NCBI GenBank assembly: GCA_016748015.1
Contig: JAAOMT010000320.1
Coordinates: 1 to 14,283 of the forward strand
Reading direction: 5' to 3'
DNA length: 14,283 bases
Source: Geosiphon pyriformis
Lineage: Eukaryota; Glomeromycota; Glomeromycetes; Archaeosporales; Geosiphonaceae
Shown here: piece after piece, positions 1 to 8,459 of the stretch
Layout of the letters: each line of letters starts with the position of its first letter
Numbering within the stretch: position 1 is the stretch's first letter
The notes under the pieces: generated by a model
What the model was told of the DNA's origin: nothing
The model's input: the letters and a program-made list of their open reading frames with translations, nothing else
Database searches by the model: none
Translations under genes and position numbers: made by a program

Positions 1-240
1 AGCACTCTATGATGCATGGGCAGCAGTAAAATTTTGTGGTTGTGGAGTATTCCTCATCATCGCCACAGCATGTGCCTATTGACAACAATTTCTTGCTGCA
101 ATTGATGCATTCCAATTTTGGTTGACAATAATTGGTTGATGGTGATGAAATGTACATGTCTGAACTATAAGTACTGCTAGTGAGAGTGGTTCCTTCTTTT
201 TTCTCCTTTCCCTTTCCCTTATCAGTTTCTTCTTACTTTC
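1..240 (-). pseudogene. Spacer and zinc-ribbon-like Cys region of copy A (cut by window edge)
   Basis: In the frame of Gag and protease, after a stop at 241-239, a Lys/Glu-rich then Ser/Thr-rich stretch leads to C-I-N-C (109-98) and, 24 residues later, Y-C-C-P-C (28-14), followed by another Cys at the very edge. The C-x2-C / 24 residues / C-x2-C spacing equals that in copy B (8741-8646), where the sequence between has diverged. This supports a real metal-binding module. A minus-strand reading frame in another phase over 333-76 is a shadow. Confidence 0.6.
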
Positions 241-480
241 AGTTGGCTGGTTCATCTTGATCATTATCAGTTTCCCAGTTTTGGTCAGTTTTCCAGATAA
301 GTTCTTTGTTTTCCTTACCTTTTCCCTTATCATCCCAAGAAAATATTGGTGGTAGCTTGTTGTGATCTTTGTTAGCCCATGAGACTTGGTAGACTTCCCA
401 GGTCAGTTTTCTTGTTTTTTTCTCAAACTCAATGAATGGTTGGGCATTGCTTGGCTTAAAGTGACCACAAGTGGCTGGTG

Positions 481-925
481 TTTGAGTATGCTGACCACCA
501 AAAGTTAATTGTAGTTCTTGGGTGGTCCAATCAAGAGTAGCATGGGTTTTTGACAACCAATTGTTGCCCACCAAAGCCTGGTATTGTGTGGCTTCCATCA
601 CAAAGATCTTGATAGGTACCATGATGCCATTAATTTCAATAGGTAGATTGTCTATTTTGCCTATTGGAGTTTTGATTGCTCCATCAGCTGTAATGATCCT
701 TGCACTGGCAGCTCGGTCAACTCAGCAACCTAATTGATCCATAAGTTGCTTTGTTATGATGCTGCCAGCTGATTCACTATCCAAGATCAGTTTGATGGTG
801 TGGCCATCAATTTTGGCATTCATATACATGGCGGTAATTGGTTTTTCTTCCAGGGCTGCTCTACTGAATAACAGAATTTTGATTGTTTCTTTCAAGTCGA
901 AAGGAAAGATGGCCACAAGCAATTT
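481..925 (-). pseudogene. Retropepsin-like aspartic protease of copy A, broken
   Basis: Processes the polyprotein. The active-site loop reads LILDSESAGS, where retropepsins have D-S/T-G: the catalytic Asp is kept but the Gly is now Glu, as expected from GGA to GAA. The second half, with VMEATQYQALVGNNWLSK (574-521 region), corresponds to the conserved region near the retropepsin C-terminus (usual form I-L-G-x-D-W-L). A TGA at 724-722 splits the domain, and the codon before it is TGC (Cys). The frame continues in a Lys/Glu-rich spacer to another stop at 241-239. Dimer-forming in the family; inactive here. Confidence 0.8.
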
Positions 926-1194
926 GTCATTGGTAACAGTTGCTGGTAGAATGTTGTTGACAAGTGTTTGTTATTGGTTGAATCCTGAATTGTTGGTAGT
1001 GGCATCTTCTAGGATAACCAGGAGACTTAAATAGTTCTGAGAATTCAGGTTTTAGGTGGCACTGGTACCTGAATTTCGAGAACACAATTCTGATGGTGAG
1101 TTGAAAGAACTGGGGATCAGTTGGTAGACAACTATCGCCGATCTCCAGTTTTGTGTGATTCTAGGTCTGGGGTGGCCTGATGTCATATTAACTG

Positions 1195-1330
1195 AATTTT
1201 GGGGCGGTGTCTGAATTGATTGGAGTTGATAGATTATTTGTAGCTGTGGTTGATATATTACAGGTGGCTGTGGTTGATATATTGCTGGTGGCTGTGGTTG
1301 ATAAACTGGAGTCTGATATACTGGTACTGG
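1195..1330 (-). repeat. Tyr/Pro/Gln-rich linker repeats, copy A
   Basis: Tandem units of about 24 bp (plus-strand core GGCTGTGGTTGATA) encode on the minus strand, in the Gag-protease frame, repeats such as YQPQPPAI and YQPQPPVI. They lie between the zinc knuckle and the protease and are probably a flexible spacer. The same repeat, with other unit changes, is present in copy B at about 9890-9990. Confidence 0.7.
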
Positions 1331-1462
1331 GTAAATTGGCTGCTGTGTTATTGGCAGGTAAGTGTTTTGATATTGTTCCTAATTTTGTTGATATCTCAGA
1401 GTTTGAAATTGGCAATCGGGGTTTCTATATTGATTTCTTGATTGTTGGTTGTTATAAGTATT

Positions 1463-3226
1463 GCAGTTTGCTCTGATGTGCCCTTGTTTACCACAGTTGT
1501 GGCAGACATGCGTCTCTGGCTGCCACTACTGATTGGCCAATGTTGAGAGATGTGCTTGATTTTGGGAATGATTGTAGTTTCCTGAATTGCTGCATCATTT
1601 AGGTGGTTGATAAATTGCACAATTGTCAGCTAAGTATCCTTCTAATTTCTGATTAATTGAATTACTGAATTGTTTCAATTTGGAGTTCAATTCAGATGAT
1701 TTGTTCATCACTAAATTAATGGCTTGGGCATGATTGGCCTCAGACTCAGCTGATTCGAAATCTTTGGCGCATGTGACTGCATTTTGAAGGGTGTCTGAAT
1801 GCAACGGGCGTACATGTTGCAAGATGCTGCTGCACAGGCCATGGGTAAACTGGTTAAGGATCTGTGGCACTGTGAAATAGTTGGCGTCAATTGCCTGGAT
1901 CTGACGTAGATTTCTATGGAAGCATTTTAGGTAAGTGGTGACTGCTTCAGTTTCTCCTTGCTTCATGGTGGTGAATGTATTGACTAGGCAGTTGATACTG
2001 TTATTGTTGCTAAAGTATCTTAAAAATTCCACTTTGAAGACATTGAAGTCTTGTGGTTTATTGATTAAGCTCTGATACCATGAATTGGCAGTATCTTTGA
2101 GAAAATAGGAAATGGCTTGCATTGCTCGGGTGTCATTCTATCCGTTGGCTATAATGGCTTTTTCTATATCATTCAGCCATACTTGAGCATCATCCTCTTT
2201 GCCAGTGAAATTATCCAGTTTCGCGATTGGTGCATAGGCCATTGGATCTAAGTTGGGTGGTTGTGGTGGCTGTTGAAGCAGTTGTTGATTTTGGTGAGGT
2301 GGTAGTTGAAGTGGCTGCTATATGAGTTCGGCTATTGAATTAATTAGTGGTTGATTGATAACAATTACCAAAGGTAAGTTTGATTGATTAATTAGATTGG
2401 AGTTTTGATTATTTTGAGTTGGTGGTGGCTGAATATTTGGAGTTTCAACTTCCAAATTTACTGAATTTAAATTTTGCTGGTTCTGAAGATCCAGGGTTTC
2501 AAATTCTGGGTTTTCAGTGATCGGATTCTGGTAAGTGAATTCTTGATCCTCAGTTTTTTTTTCTTCTTTTTTTTCTGATTCCGTTACCTCCCATGGATCA
2601 GAGATTCCAAAATCTGGTAGAGATGGCAGTAATCAAATTTCTGATGGCATTGGTGATCACGATTTAAATCCCTCAAAATATTCGCCATATGGTCCTAATA
2701 ACTCCGCTTTTTTTTGTTTACTTTGGAATGGGAATCATCCAAATGTTGATGTCATGTTTGGTGTGGATGTGCCTGCAGATAAAATATTGATAGTGCTTCT
2801 GGGTGTGTGATAATATGATGAATATAGTGGAAATTCAATTCTTTGTTTCTTTTAGGTTGGTAGTTGTATCTCTTTAGGCATTACTGTTGGTGTTTGTAAC
2901 CTTCTTTTGCCTTTATTTGTGTAGGTGATAGGAAATTGTTATTGAGTGTACCTTTCAATAGTTTGATTGATTTCTCTGATTATTGATGTGAAACTATAGT
3001 TCCTTGGTAAGTTGGTGTGTTGGAATAATTCTGTGTAAAAGTTTTCTCTTGCTGCTTTAATGTTAACTGTCCCTCCTAAGCATTCAGTAATTTTGTTGAC
3101 ATAAAAGTTGAAGGCTGATTCGGCTGGGTAATAATTACTGTTTAATTCTAATTGTTGGTTGTATTGTTAAAACAAGAATTTTGTGAATCCTAAATAGTTT
3201 GCTTCTATATTTTCTGATTCTGCCAC
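1463..3226 (-). pseudogene. gag: Gag of copy A (N-terminal domain, gag core, CCHC zinc knuckle), broken by stops
   Basis: Structural protein that packages the element RNA. The frame begins at a GTG codon 60 bases past the LTR (V-A-E-S-E-N-I); there is no ATG, and an in-frame stop lies upstream. About 328 residues of N-terminal domain with a Pro/Gln/Asn-rich stretch precede a second start-like point at 2242 (MAYAPIAKL), where the gag core begins, with WLNDIEKAI, then SWYQSL and EFLRYFSNNNSI, open from 2122 to 1598. The nucleic-acid binding knuckle at 1504-1463 reads CHNCGKQGHIRANC, an intact C-x2-C-x4-H-x4-C with both glycines kept. Stops include TAA at about 3169 (likely from CAA), TGA at 1597 and TAG shortly before the knuckle (likely from CAG). 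Total about 588 residues to the knuckle end, in one frame with the protease downstream. Confidence 0.88.
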
Positions 3227-3268
3227 TTTTGGTTTTTTCTTGTTGGTGCTAGTTCTCTGTAAGATTAT

Positions 3269-3286
3269 ACTTCACAGGAAGCACCA
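3269..3286 (-). other. Primer-binding site of copy A
   Basis: Two bases inside the LTR the minus strand reads TGGTGCTTCCTGTGAAGT. It starts with TGG, complementary to a tRNA 3' CCA end, at the expected place. I could not name the tRNA. Copy B has a closely related but not identical site. Confidence 0.7.
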
Positions 3287-3726
3287 AATGTTACAGATGA
3301 GTCTTTGGGGTGTCAAGTAAATAACAAATCATAACTTGGTGCTCAAAGTGATTAGTAACAATGATAATCTGAAGGTATTTTATCTGAAGGTTTTTCAATT
3401 GAGTTTTTTGTATAATGGACAGAGATTCACTGGTAACAGTTTATTAGTAGTTTCCTGAAACCATAGTTTTGTCGATGGCTTGCTCAGCTTGATGGTTGAT
3501 AATTCTCCTTGTACGATATCTTCTGTAAGTGTATACTAGTGCTGTTTCCTGATGTCAGTTCCTCCATAAGTCCTCCAAAAGTAAGTATTGTTTAAGCAAG
3601 TTTATTCCTCCATAAGTCTTCCAAGAGTAAATCCTTTAATTAAGTTAGTAGACAATAAGAAAATAAAGAAAAAATAAAAGAGAAGATAAAAAATAAGCCA
3701 AGGCAATTTGCAAGTTAGTATTTCAT

Positions 3727-3751
3727 CAATAGCCATGATCAAGAGCTATTG
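3727..3751 (-). promoter_or_regulatory. Perfect hairpin with palindromic loop, LTR 1
   Basis: CAATAGC and GCTATTG form a perfect 7-bp stem around an 11-base loop that contains the self-complementary hexamer TGATCA (3736-3741). The hairpin lies downstream of the TATA box and would be in the RNA leader. All 25 bases are identical in LTR 2 although flanking bases differ. The function is unknown; it resembles a retroviral dimer-initiation hairpin in form. Confidence 0.6.
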
Positions 3752-3830
3752 TTCCAGTATGGTTAAGTATCAGTTTCTATTAACATGAAGTGTTGATAGT
3801 GAAAAATGAATTTGATATAACAAATAATTA

Positions 3831-3836
3831 TTTATT
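3831..3836 (-). terminator. Polyadenylation signal AATAAA, LTR 1
   Basis: AATAAA on the minus strand, downstream of the TATA box and kept at the equivalent place in LTR 2. In LTR elements the signal commonly sits in or near R. Other AATAAA-like words occur in this AT-rich DNA, so the call rests on position and conservation. Confidence 0.45.
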
Positions 3837-3904
3837 GAAGATTGTGGTAACTAAGCTAAAGATTCTTTGTGTCAATTCTGTCCTTTCTGTTTCTAATGCT
3901 ACTG

Positions 3905-3914
3905 TTATATATAC
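3905..3914 (-). promoter_or_regulatory. TATA box of LTR 1
   Basis: Minus strand GTATATATAA lies just downstream of the U3 repeats and about 70 bp upstream of an AATAAA, the order expected of U3 then R. It is kept at the same place in LTR 2. Confidence 0.6.
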
Positions 3915-3920
3915 ATATTT

Positions 3921-4074
3921 GAGATTCCTTAATTCCTCAATTCCTTGCGACAAGAATCCTGTGATTCCTAATGAGAGAAATCCTAGAATTTTGGAATCCT
4001 GCGATTTCTTGTCAAAAAATCCTGAAATTCCTTGAATTCTGCAATTCCTCTAAGAGAAATCTTGAAATTCCACA
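3921..4074 (-). repeat. U3 degenerate short repeats, LTR 1
   Basis: About five imperfect units built on GAATCCTG plus AATTCC-type half palindromes lie between the TATA box and the outer end of the LTR, upstream of the predicted start of transcription. Similar units occur at the same place in LTR 2. A role as promoter-proximal enhancer repeats is inferred from position only. Confidence 0.65.
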
Positions 4075-4189
4075 TTTACTATGTCTACATCTGATTGGCT
4101 AATATTTACTGATTAATAATACTATATTTCCTATATTCTATAAATAACATCATGTCTATCATGTCTTTATATATTCTTTTGATGGATTA

Positions 4190-5459
4190 ATTTAATGTGT
4201 TGTTGTTAATGATGATGATTGGTTCCAGATCTTATGGAATCTCTTTTGGTTGGACTATTATCTTTTGTATTCCTAATTGTGGAATATTACTGGTAAATGG
4301 TAGTGTACTGTTGTGGTATGGTTTCAGTCAATCTCCATGTGCTGCTTTGGTTAAGATTTTGTTATCCAGTCTTAATTTGTAAGCTCTATTTCCTAGAATT
4401 TTTTTTATGTGAAATAGTCCATCCCATTTGAAGTCAAATTTTTCACTCTATTGTTTTTCCACTTTGGTATGATGTAAGAATATTTTGTCTCCAATCTTAA
4501 ATTCAACTGATTTGTTTGGTAGTTAATTATTATGTCTTTCTTTTTGTTTCTCTTGTGACTTTTGTATGTTATCAGCTGTTCTTTTTCATTTGTTTTCCAA
4601 TGTTTCCATTAAGTCATATGTTCTTCTTAACAATGTTTCTTGGAAATTTTCTTCTGTTATTGATTCAGTTGGATATGTATTAACCTCTATCTCAACTGGT
4701 AATATTGCTGTTCTATCATATATCAATTCAAATGATGTTGCTTGTGTGATGTCTTGCTTCATTGTCCAATAAGCAAATAATACTAATGGTATGGACAAAT
4801 CCTATTTGTCCTGGTTTTTTTGGCTGAGTTTTGCTATTGCTTTACACAATGTTCTATTAAATCTTTCAACTAATTAATTGGTTTGTGGATGATATGGTGA
4901 TGATAGTGGTCTCTTAATTCCGAATCTTTGGCTTAGTTCTGCTAATGTTCTACTCACAAAATGAGTTTCTTGGTCTGATAATAGTTCTTTTGGACATCTA
5001 TGTCAACAAATCAGATCTTGATGTATGAATTCAGCAACAGATTCTGCATCTGCTCTTTGAATTGCTTTGGCCTCTGGCCATTTAGTAAGATAGTCCATAG
5101 CTACTGCAATATATCTGTTGCCTCTGCTGGTAATTGTCAATAATCCGACTAAATTGATTCCAATGTGGTCAAATGGTTGTCCCTCTTTGATTGGTCTCAA
5201 TGGTTTGCTGGGTCTTTGTTTCTCTTCTTCTTTGACAATCATCACAATTTTGCACATATTGGATGATGTCTAAATATATTGATGGCCAATAGTATCTCTT
5301 TCTGGTTCTTTCTATGGTTGCTTCTTTATGAAAATGTTCTGCCATTGGATCTGAGTGCATATTGAACAGTATTGTTTCCTTTTTTGGTTCTGTAATTACT
5401 CTGGTTGGTTGATCTGCATCTTTTTTATTTTTCTGATAAAGTATATTTTGGTGAGTAAT
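4190..5459 (-). pseudogene. Integrase of copy B (H2C2 finger, DDE core, GPY/F-like end), broken
   Basis: Inserts the DNA copy into the chromosome. The N-terminal finger has M-H-S-D...E-H and N-C-D-D-C (about 5342-5240). Just after it one extra base in a purine run (about 5226-5244) moves the frame; copy C is in frame there. In the core the first catalytic Asp is now Asn (I-G-I-N-L-V-G, from GAT to AAT); the second (LSDQETHF) and the Glu (LVERFNRTL) are kept. Stops occur at 5005-5003 (C*HRCPKEL) and before LVERF. Open part 4798-4589 is the region after the core. The C-terminal part has KWDGLFHIKKILGNRAYKL and ILTKAAHGD, matching the GPY/F module. The mutated Asp alone should abolish activity. 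Confidence 0.88.
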
Positions 5460-5639
5460 AAAATATTTGGATTGTTGTTTGATCCTCTTTTGTTTTGGTT
5501 GAGATAATTTCTCCTTGAACTGTTAAGTATCTATATAATGTTGAAATTGTTAATATTTTTGTGTGTTCATCTTTTGTTATATTTTCGTGAGTATTGTTTT
5601 GGTTTTGTTATATTTTTGGTTTGAAATGTTCTTAAATAT
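5460..5639 (-). pseudogene. RNase H to integrase linker, copy B
   Basis: About 60 residues in mixed frames: NETYLRTFQTKNITKPKQYS in one frame, DEHTKILTISTLYRYLTVQ in a second, FKEKLSQ in the integrase frame. A 14-bp word (TTTTGTTATATTTT on the plus strand) occurs twice, 31 bp apart (5572-5585 and 5603-5616); copy C has it once. The true ancestral frame here is not clear to me. Confidence 0.45.
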
Positions 5640-5881
5640 GTCTCATTCACGACAAACCATCAGCATTTCTATTGTCTTTTCCCTTTTTATAATGTATGGT
5701 ATAAGTATATGTCAAAAGAGCCATTTTCTATCTTGACTGTCTTCTGTCTCCAAATTCTTGTTTTTGGAGTGATGTCAATCCTTTGTAATCTGTGTACACC
5801 TCAAACTTTTGGCTCAAGTATTCTTTCCATTTCATAACTGCCCAATAGATTGCTAGATGTTCTAATTCTGGTGTTCTATAG
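5640..5881 (-). pseudogene. RNase H, second half, copy B (after frameshift)
   Basis: Degrades RNA in RNA:DNA hybrids. In the new frame the protein reads NYRTPELEHLAIYWAV (catalytic Glu), VYTDYKGL (catalytic Asp) and KDNRNADGLS (last catalytic Asp). With the Asp upstream of the break, all four acidic residues of the RNase H site are kept, so the loss of function comes from the frameshift and a TAG at about 5730, not from the active site. Confidence 0.78.
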
Positions 5882-6998
5882 TTCTTTCGGCTGGAGTCAA
5901 ATCTTGGCTGGCATATGTGACTGGATGTTCTCTTCCATCCAATCCTCTCTGAGATAGTACTGCTCCCAATGCTTGACCTGCATCAGTAGTAATAATGAAT
6001 AGTTTACTATAATCTGGATAGATCAATATTAGAGCTTGAATAAGCTTTCTTCTTAAGATGTTAAATGCTTCTTGCTGAGTTTCAGTCCATTCATACTTTG
6101 CATTTTTGGTTTGAAAATCATTGAGTGGTTGTGCTATCTTTGAAAAGTTCTTTATAAAGCATCTATAATAGCTTGTAAATTCTAAGAATAATTTCAGCTC
6201 GATTACGTTGGTTGGTATTGGAAAGTTCTTTACTATCTCTATTTTCTTCAGATTTGTTTTTATGCCATCTTTGCTAACTATGTGTTCCAAGAATTTTAGT
6301 TCTGTTTTGCCAAAAAAACACTTTGTTGTATTCAATTTTAATCCTGCTTGTTGTAATCTTTCAAACACTTGTTGAAGATGACGTAGATGATCATCGAATG
6401 TTTTTGAGAACACATTGGTGTCATCCAAGTATACAACTACTGATTTCCACAATAAGCTGGTATACACAATTTCCATTAGCTGTTGAAATGTAGCTGGAGC
6501 ATTGGTTAAGCTGAATAGCATAACTTCAAACTCAAAGTTTTCCTCTCTTGTAGTGAATGCCATTTTTTCTTTGTTGGCTGAATTCATGGCTACTTGCCAG
6601 TAACCACTATCCAAGTCTAATGTTAAGAACCATTTGTTTCCACCAAAAGTGTCAAATAGTTCTTGTATCCATGGAGTTGGATAGCTGTCTCTACGAGTTA
6701 CACCATTGAGTTTCCTGTAGTCTATACAAAATCAGATTTTTCCATTCTTCTTATGGATGAGTACTACTGATGATGACCATGAGTTCATTGATGGCTGAAT
6801 TAACCCGTTGTCAAGCATTTGGTTGATCTCTTAACGGATGATTTCATGGCTAGCTGGTGGTACCTTATATGCTCATTGTTTGATTGGCATTGTATCTCCA
6901 GTCTTGATTTGATGCTCGATAATATCAGTTCTGCCAAATTCGTTTTCACTGGTGAAGATGTCATTGAAATTATTGAGTAATATCTTTAGTTGCATCTG
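5882..6998 (-). pseudogene. pol: Reverse transcriptase and first half of RNase H, copy B
   Basis: Copies element RNA into DNA. The first part (6998-6620), read through stops at about 6870, 6835 and 6730 (two from CGA/CAA-like codons), has the RT entry region (GRTDIIEHQIKT, DNGLIQPSMNSWSS, FCIDYRKLN). From 6614 to 5865 the frame is open for 250 residues. Motif A is LTLDLDSGYWQ with its Asp at 6617; the catalytic box is YLDD (6431-6420). Thumb and connection follow, then RNase H starts with ITTDAGQALGAVLSQ and its first catalytic Asp. The frame leaves RNase H at about 5882-5887, where one base is missing, so residues after PAER continue in the next frame. The TTG at 6614 is not a true start. 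Confidence 0.9.
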
Positions 6999-7358
6999 TT
7001 AAAGTAGGTCTAGATTTTCTATGTTCATTTGTTCCAATTGTTCTGGCTGTAACAAATAACATTTATTTTGTCTGTAGATGGTTTGTGATGTAATGTCCAC
7101 ATATCCACAAAGCTGTGGAAAATCTGAAATGCTGCTTGGTGCTTGATCTTCAATTTCTGTGGTTAAATATCCAAGAGTGGTTTCTTCCAGTATCTCTACA
7201 ACATTTCTGGTGTTGTTGTAGATGGGAATTTTGATATGATTATGGCTCTTGGCTGGTATGTGTAGATTAATAAGTCCAATTTCTCCTGATTCACAAAGAG
7301 TTGCTTCTGCTTCAAAAATCTGTTCTTGTTTCTTCTCTCTCCTTTCTATTGCTAACAT
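6999..7358 (-). CDS. Beta-rich linker between dUTPase and RT, copy B (open segment)
   Basis: 119 residues in the same frame as dUTPase, separated from it by one TGA (probably CGA). Residues about 30-70 alternate hydrophobic and polar (NLHIPAKSHNHIKIPIYNN, then VEILEETTLGYL), the kind of segment seen just ahead of RT in many Ty3/gypsy Pol proteins. It ends LEQMNIENLDLL before a TAA (probably CAA), and RT follows at once. No catalytic motif. Confidence 0.65.
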   Translation of the reverse strand: MLAIERREKKQEQIFEAEATLCESGEIGLINLHIPAKSHNHIKIPIYNNTRNVVEILEETTLGYLTTEIEDQAPSSISDFPQLCGYVDITSQTIYRQNKCYLLQPEQLEQMNIENLDLL

Positions 7359-7361
7359 GTA

Positions 7362-7853
7362 TCAGCTATATGGTGGAATGGAAATTGTTTGACCAGTTGA
7401 GATAATTTTTCCTTGGCCAATAATTTCTTCGTCCACCATATTGACTGGTATATTTATTCTATCTATTGATCCAAATCCCTGTATTCCTCTTACTGTTATC
7501 CCTAATTCTTTCCTATTTCTTATTAAAACTAACTGAGTGATTTTCACTAGAGGCAAGAATATTGCCTGTGCTATCTTTTCATTTGGCTCTATAACATAAG
7601 CCTTTTCTGAGTCATTTTGTAGCATAACAATAATATTTCCTACATATCCTGCATCAATTATTCCTCTTTTGATGTTTATTTTCTTTTTTGCTAAACTACT
7701 CTTAGATGCTAATTGAACCATTGTTGTTGCTGGAATTTCCAGTGCTATTTTTAGATTGATGCAAGTGTGCAAATGAGGTTCCAATTTGATGGCACTTTTT
7801 CCTGGGTATCTCAGATCAAATCCTGCATTAGTATTATGCACACGTTCTGGCAT
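7362..7853 (-). CDS. dut: dUTPase domain (trimeric type) of the Gag-Pol polyprotein, copy B
   Basis: Hydrolyses dUTP to dUMP and pyrophosphate, which limits uracil uptake into the new DNA. All five motifs of trimeric dUTPases are present in order: AGFDLRYP (10-17), ASKSSLAKK (49-57, Lys where Arg is usual), GIIDAGYVG (64-72, with the key Asp67 and Tyr70), NEKIAQAIF (91-99) and RGIQGFGSI (122-130). The core is about 130 residues, normal for the family; about 30 more residues form a linker. Several differences from the family pattern (D to N, R to K, G to R) are G-to-A type. The frame is open but stops at TGA 7364-7362, which falls between domains. It is fused upstream of RT in the polyprotein, so it is unlikely to be a host gene. 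Confidence 0.9.
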   Translation of the reverse strand: MPERVHNTNAGFDLRYPGKSAIKLEPHLHTCINLKIALEIPATTMVQLASKSSLAKKKINIKRGIIDAGYVGNIIVMLQNDSEKAYVIEPNEKIAQAIFLPLVKITQLVLIRNRKELGITVRGIQGFGSIDRINIPVNMVDEEIIGQGKIISTGQTISIPPYS

Positions 7854-7877
7854 GATACTTTCATCATTATCACTAAA

Positions 7878-8390
7878 CTATTTCAGTTCTTGCTCTTTGG
7901 TGAGGTCAGGGAGTGCAATATATTGTTCATAGTTTAAGTTTGAATCTGAGTTGGAATCATTGTTATAGCCATTTTGAATGGAGCTGGAACTCTTATTTTT
8001 GTTATCATCATTGTCAGAATTTAAATCAGGGTTAGAACTTGATTCTGATTCTGATGTGCAGCTGTTGATTGGTTCTTCTTCTTTAGGGATTGTGTAGATT
8101 ATGCGTGGTGGTGGATTGTAGATAAGGTCACAATCATCACAGAATTGGAAATCACATAGAATTAAACAGTAATCACATAATTGGGTGTTAATTTCTTCCA
8201 AGTGTTGCTCTTGTTCTTCTTTCATGGGTGCTAGATTTTGATAGTGTTCATGGAATTCTTCTGGGCTGTTTTCTAAGTCGATAAAGGCATCTGGATTGAG
8301 AACCAAAACAATGTCTATTGGTTCTGGAGGGTTATTCTTGATCTCCAGAATTTCATTGGGTAAAGCACCTTCTACTTTGGCATTGGTCAT
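7878..8390 (-). CDS. Cys-cluster and acidic Ser/Asp-rich region upstream of dUTPase, copy B (open segment)
   Basis: Open segment of 170 residues in the polyprotein frame; it begins after a TGA (probably from CGA) and ends at a TAG (probably from a Trp codon). Residues 1-60 are Glu/Pro/Asn-rich. Residues 72-87 hold five Cys in the pattern C-x2-C-x3-C-x4-C-x2-C, a third possible metal site. Residues about 113-155 are a Ser/Asp/Asn tract, strongly acidic and probably disordered. The last residues (PDLTKEQELK) lead directly towards the dUTPase. I recognise no named domain. It is part of Gag-Pol, not a free gene. Confidence 0.6.
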   Translation of the reverse strand: MTNAKVEGALPNEILEIKNNPPEPIDIVLVLNPDAFIDLENSPEEFHEHYQNLAPMKEEQEQHLEEINTQLCDYCLILCDFQFCDDCDLIYNPPPRIIYTIPKEEEPINSCTSESESSSNPDLNSDNDDNKNKSSSSIQNGYNNDSNSDSNLNYEQYIALPDLTKEQELK

Positions 8391-8459
8391 TCACCAGATC
8401 TTGTCCTCGTCATGTGGATAGTCATCTAGGCAGAATATAGCTCGGTGCTATGCTGCTAT

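Larger units (their letters stand above)
1..4074 (-). mobile_element. Ty3/gypsy LTR retrotransposon, copy A (5' part, cut by window edge)
   Basis: The LTR at 4074-3289 is followed on the minus strand by a primer-binding site, Gag, Tyr/Pro/Gln linker, retropepsin and the first two Cys pairs of the zinc-ribbon-like region, where the window ends. All coding parts stay in one frame from 3226 to base 1, broken by substitution stops only. The sequence is clearly homologous to copy B along its length but diverged at many sites, so it is a separate old copy rather than an assembly duplicate. Confidence 0.9.
3289..4074 (-). repeat. LTR 1, 786 bp, shared by copies B (3') and A (5')
   Basis: On the plus strand it starts TGTTACAG and ends TTCCACA, giving TG...CA ends with a 3-bp inverted repeat (TGT/ACA). 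The left end lies two bases from a TGG-type primer site, which fixes that boundary; the right end is set by the TGT/ACA match and by the same position in LTR 2. A 105-bp block (3697-3801) differs from LTR 2 (12372-12476) at only 8 sites, 7 of them transitions. It holds U3 repeats, a TATA box, a polyadenylation signal and a hairpin, listed separately. No gene is present here; the plus-strand reading frame at 3790-4035 is chance. Confidence 0.88.

Noticed and set aside
522-1034. Plus-strand open frames of 71-92 residues over the protease
   Set aside because: They lie opposite the retropepsin and Gag linker reading on the minus strand, which has clear motifs. The plus-strand products have no family features.
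1188-1476. Open frames on both strands with VAVVDIL or Thr/Ser-rich repeats
   Set aside because: They are other-phase readings of the 24-bp linker repeat. The true phase (Tyr/Pro/Gln) is the one shared with Gag and protease.
3790-4035. 81-residue plus-strand frame in the LTR
   Set aside because: It lies in non-coding U3/R with degenerate repeats. The equivalent LTR 2 region does not keep it.
4075-4100. A classical polypurine tract next to the 3' LTR
   Set aside because: The minus strand before the LTR (AGTAGACATAGTAAA in LTR 2, similar in LTR 1) is only weakly purine-rich. I do not call it a feature; the LTR edge rests on the TGT/ACA ends.
7362-7853. A stand-alone host or bacterial dUTPase gene
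   Set aside because: It is in the same frame as the domains on both sides, with single stops between, and no promoter or start of its own is visible. It is part of Gag-Pol.
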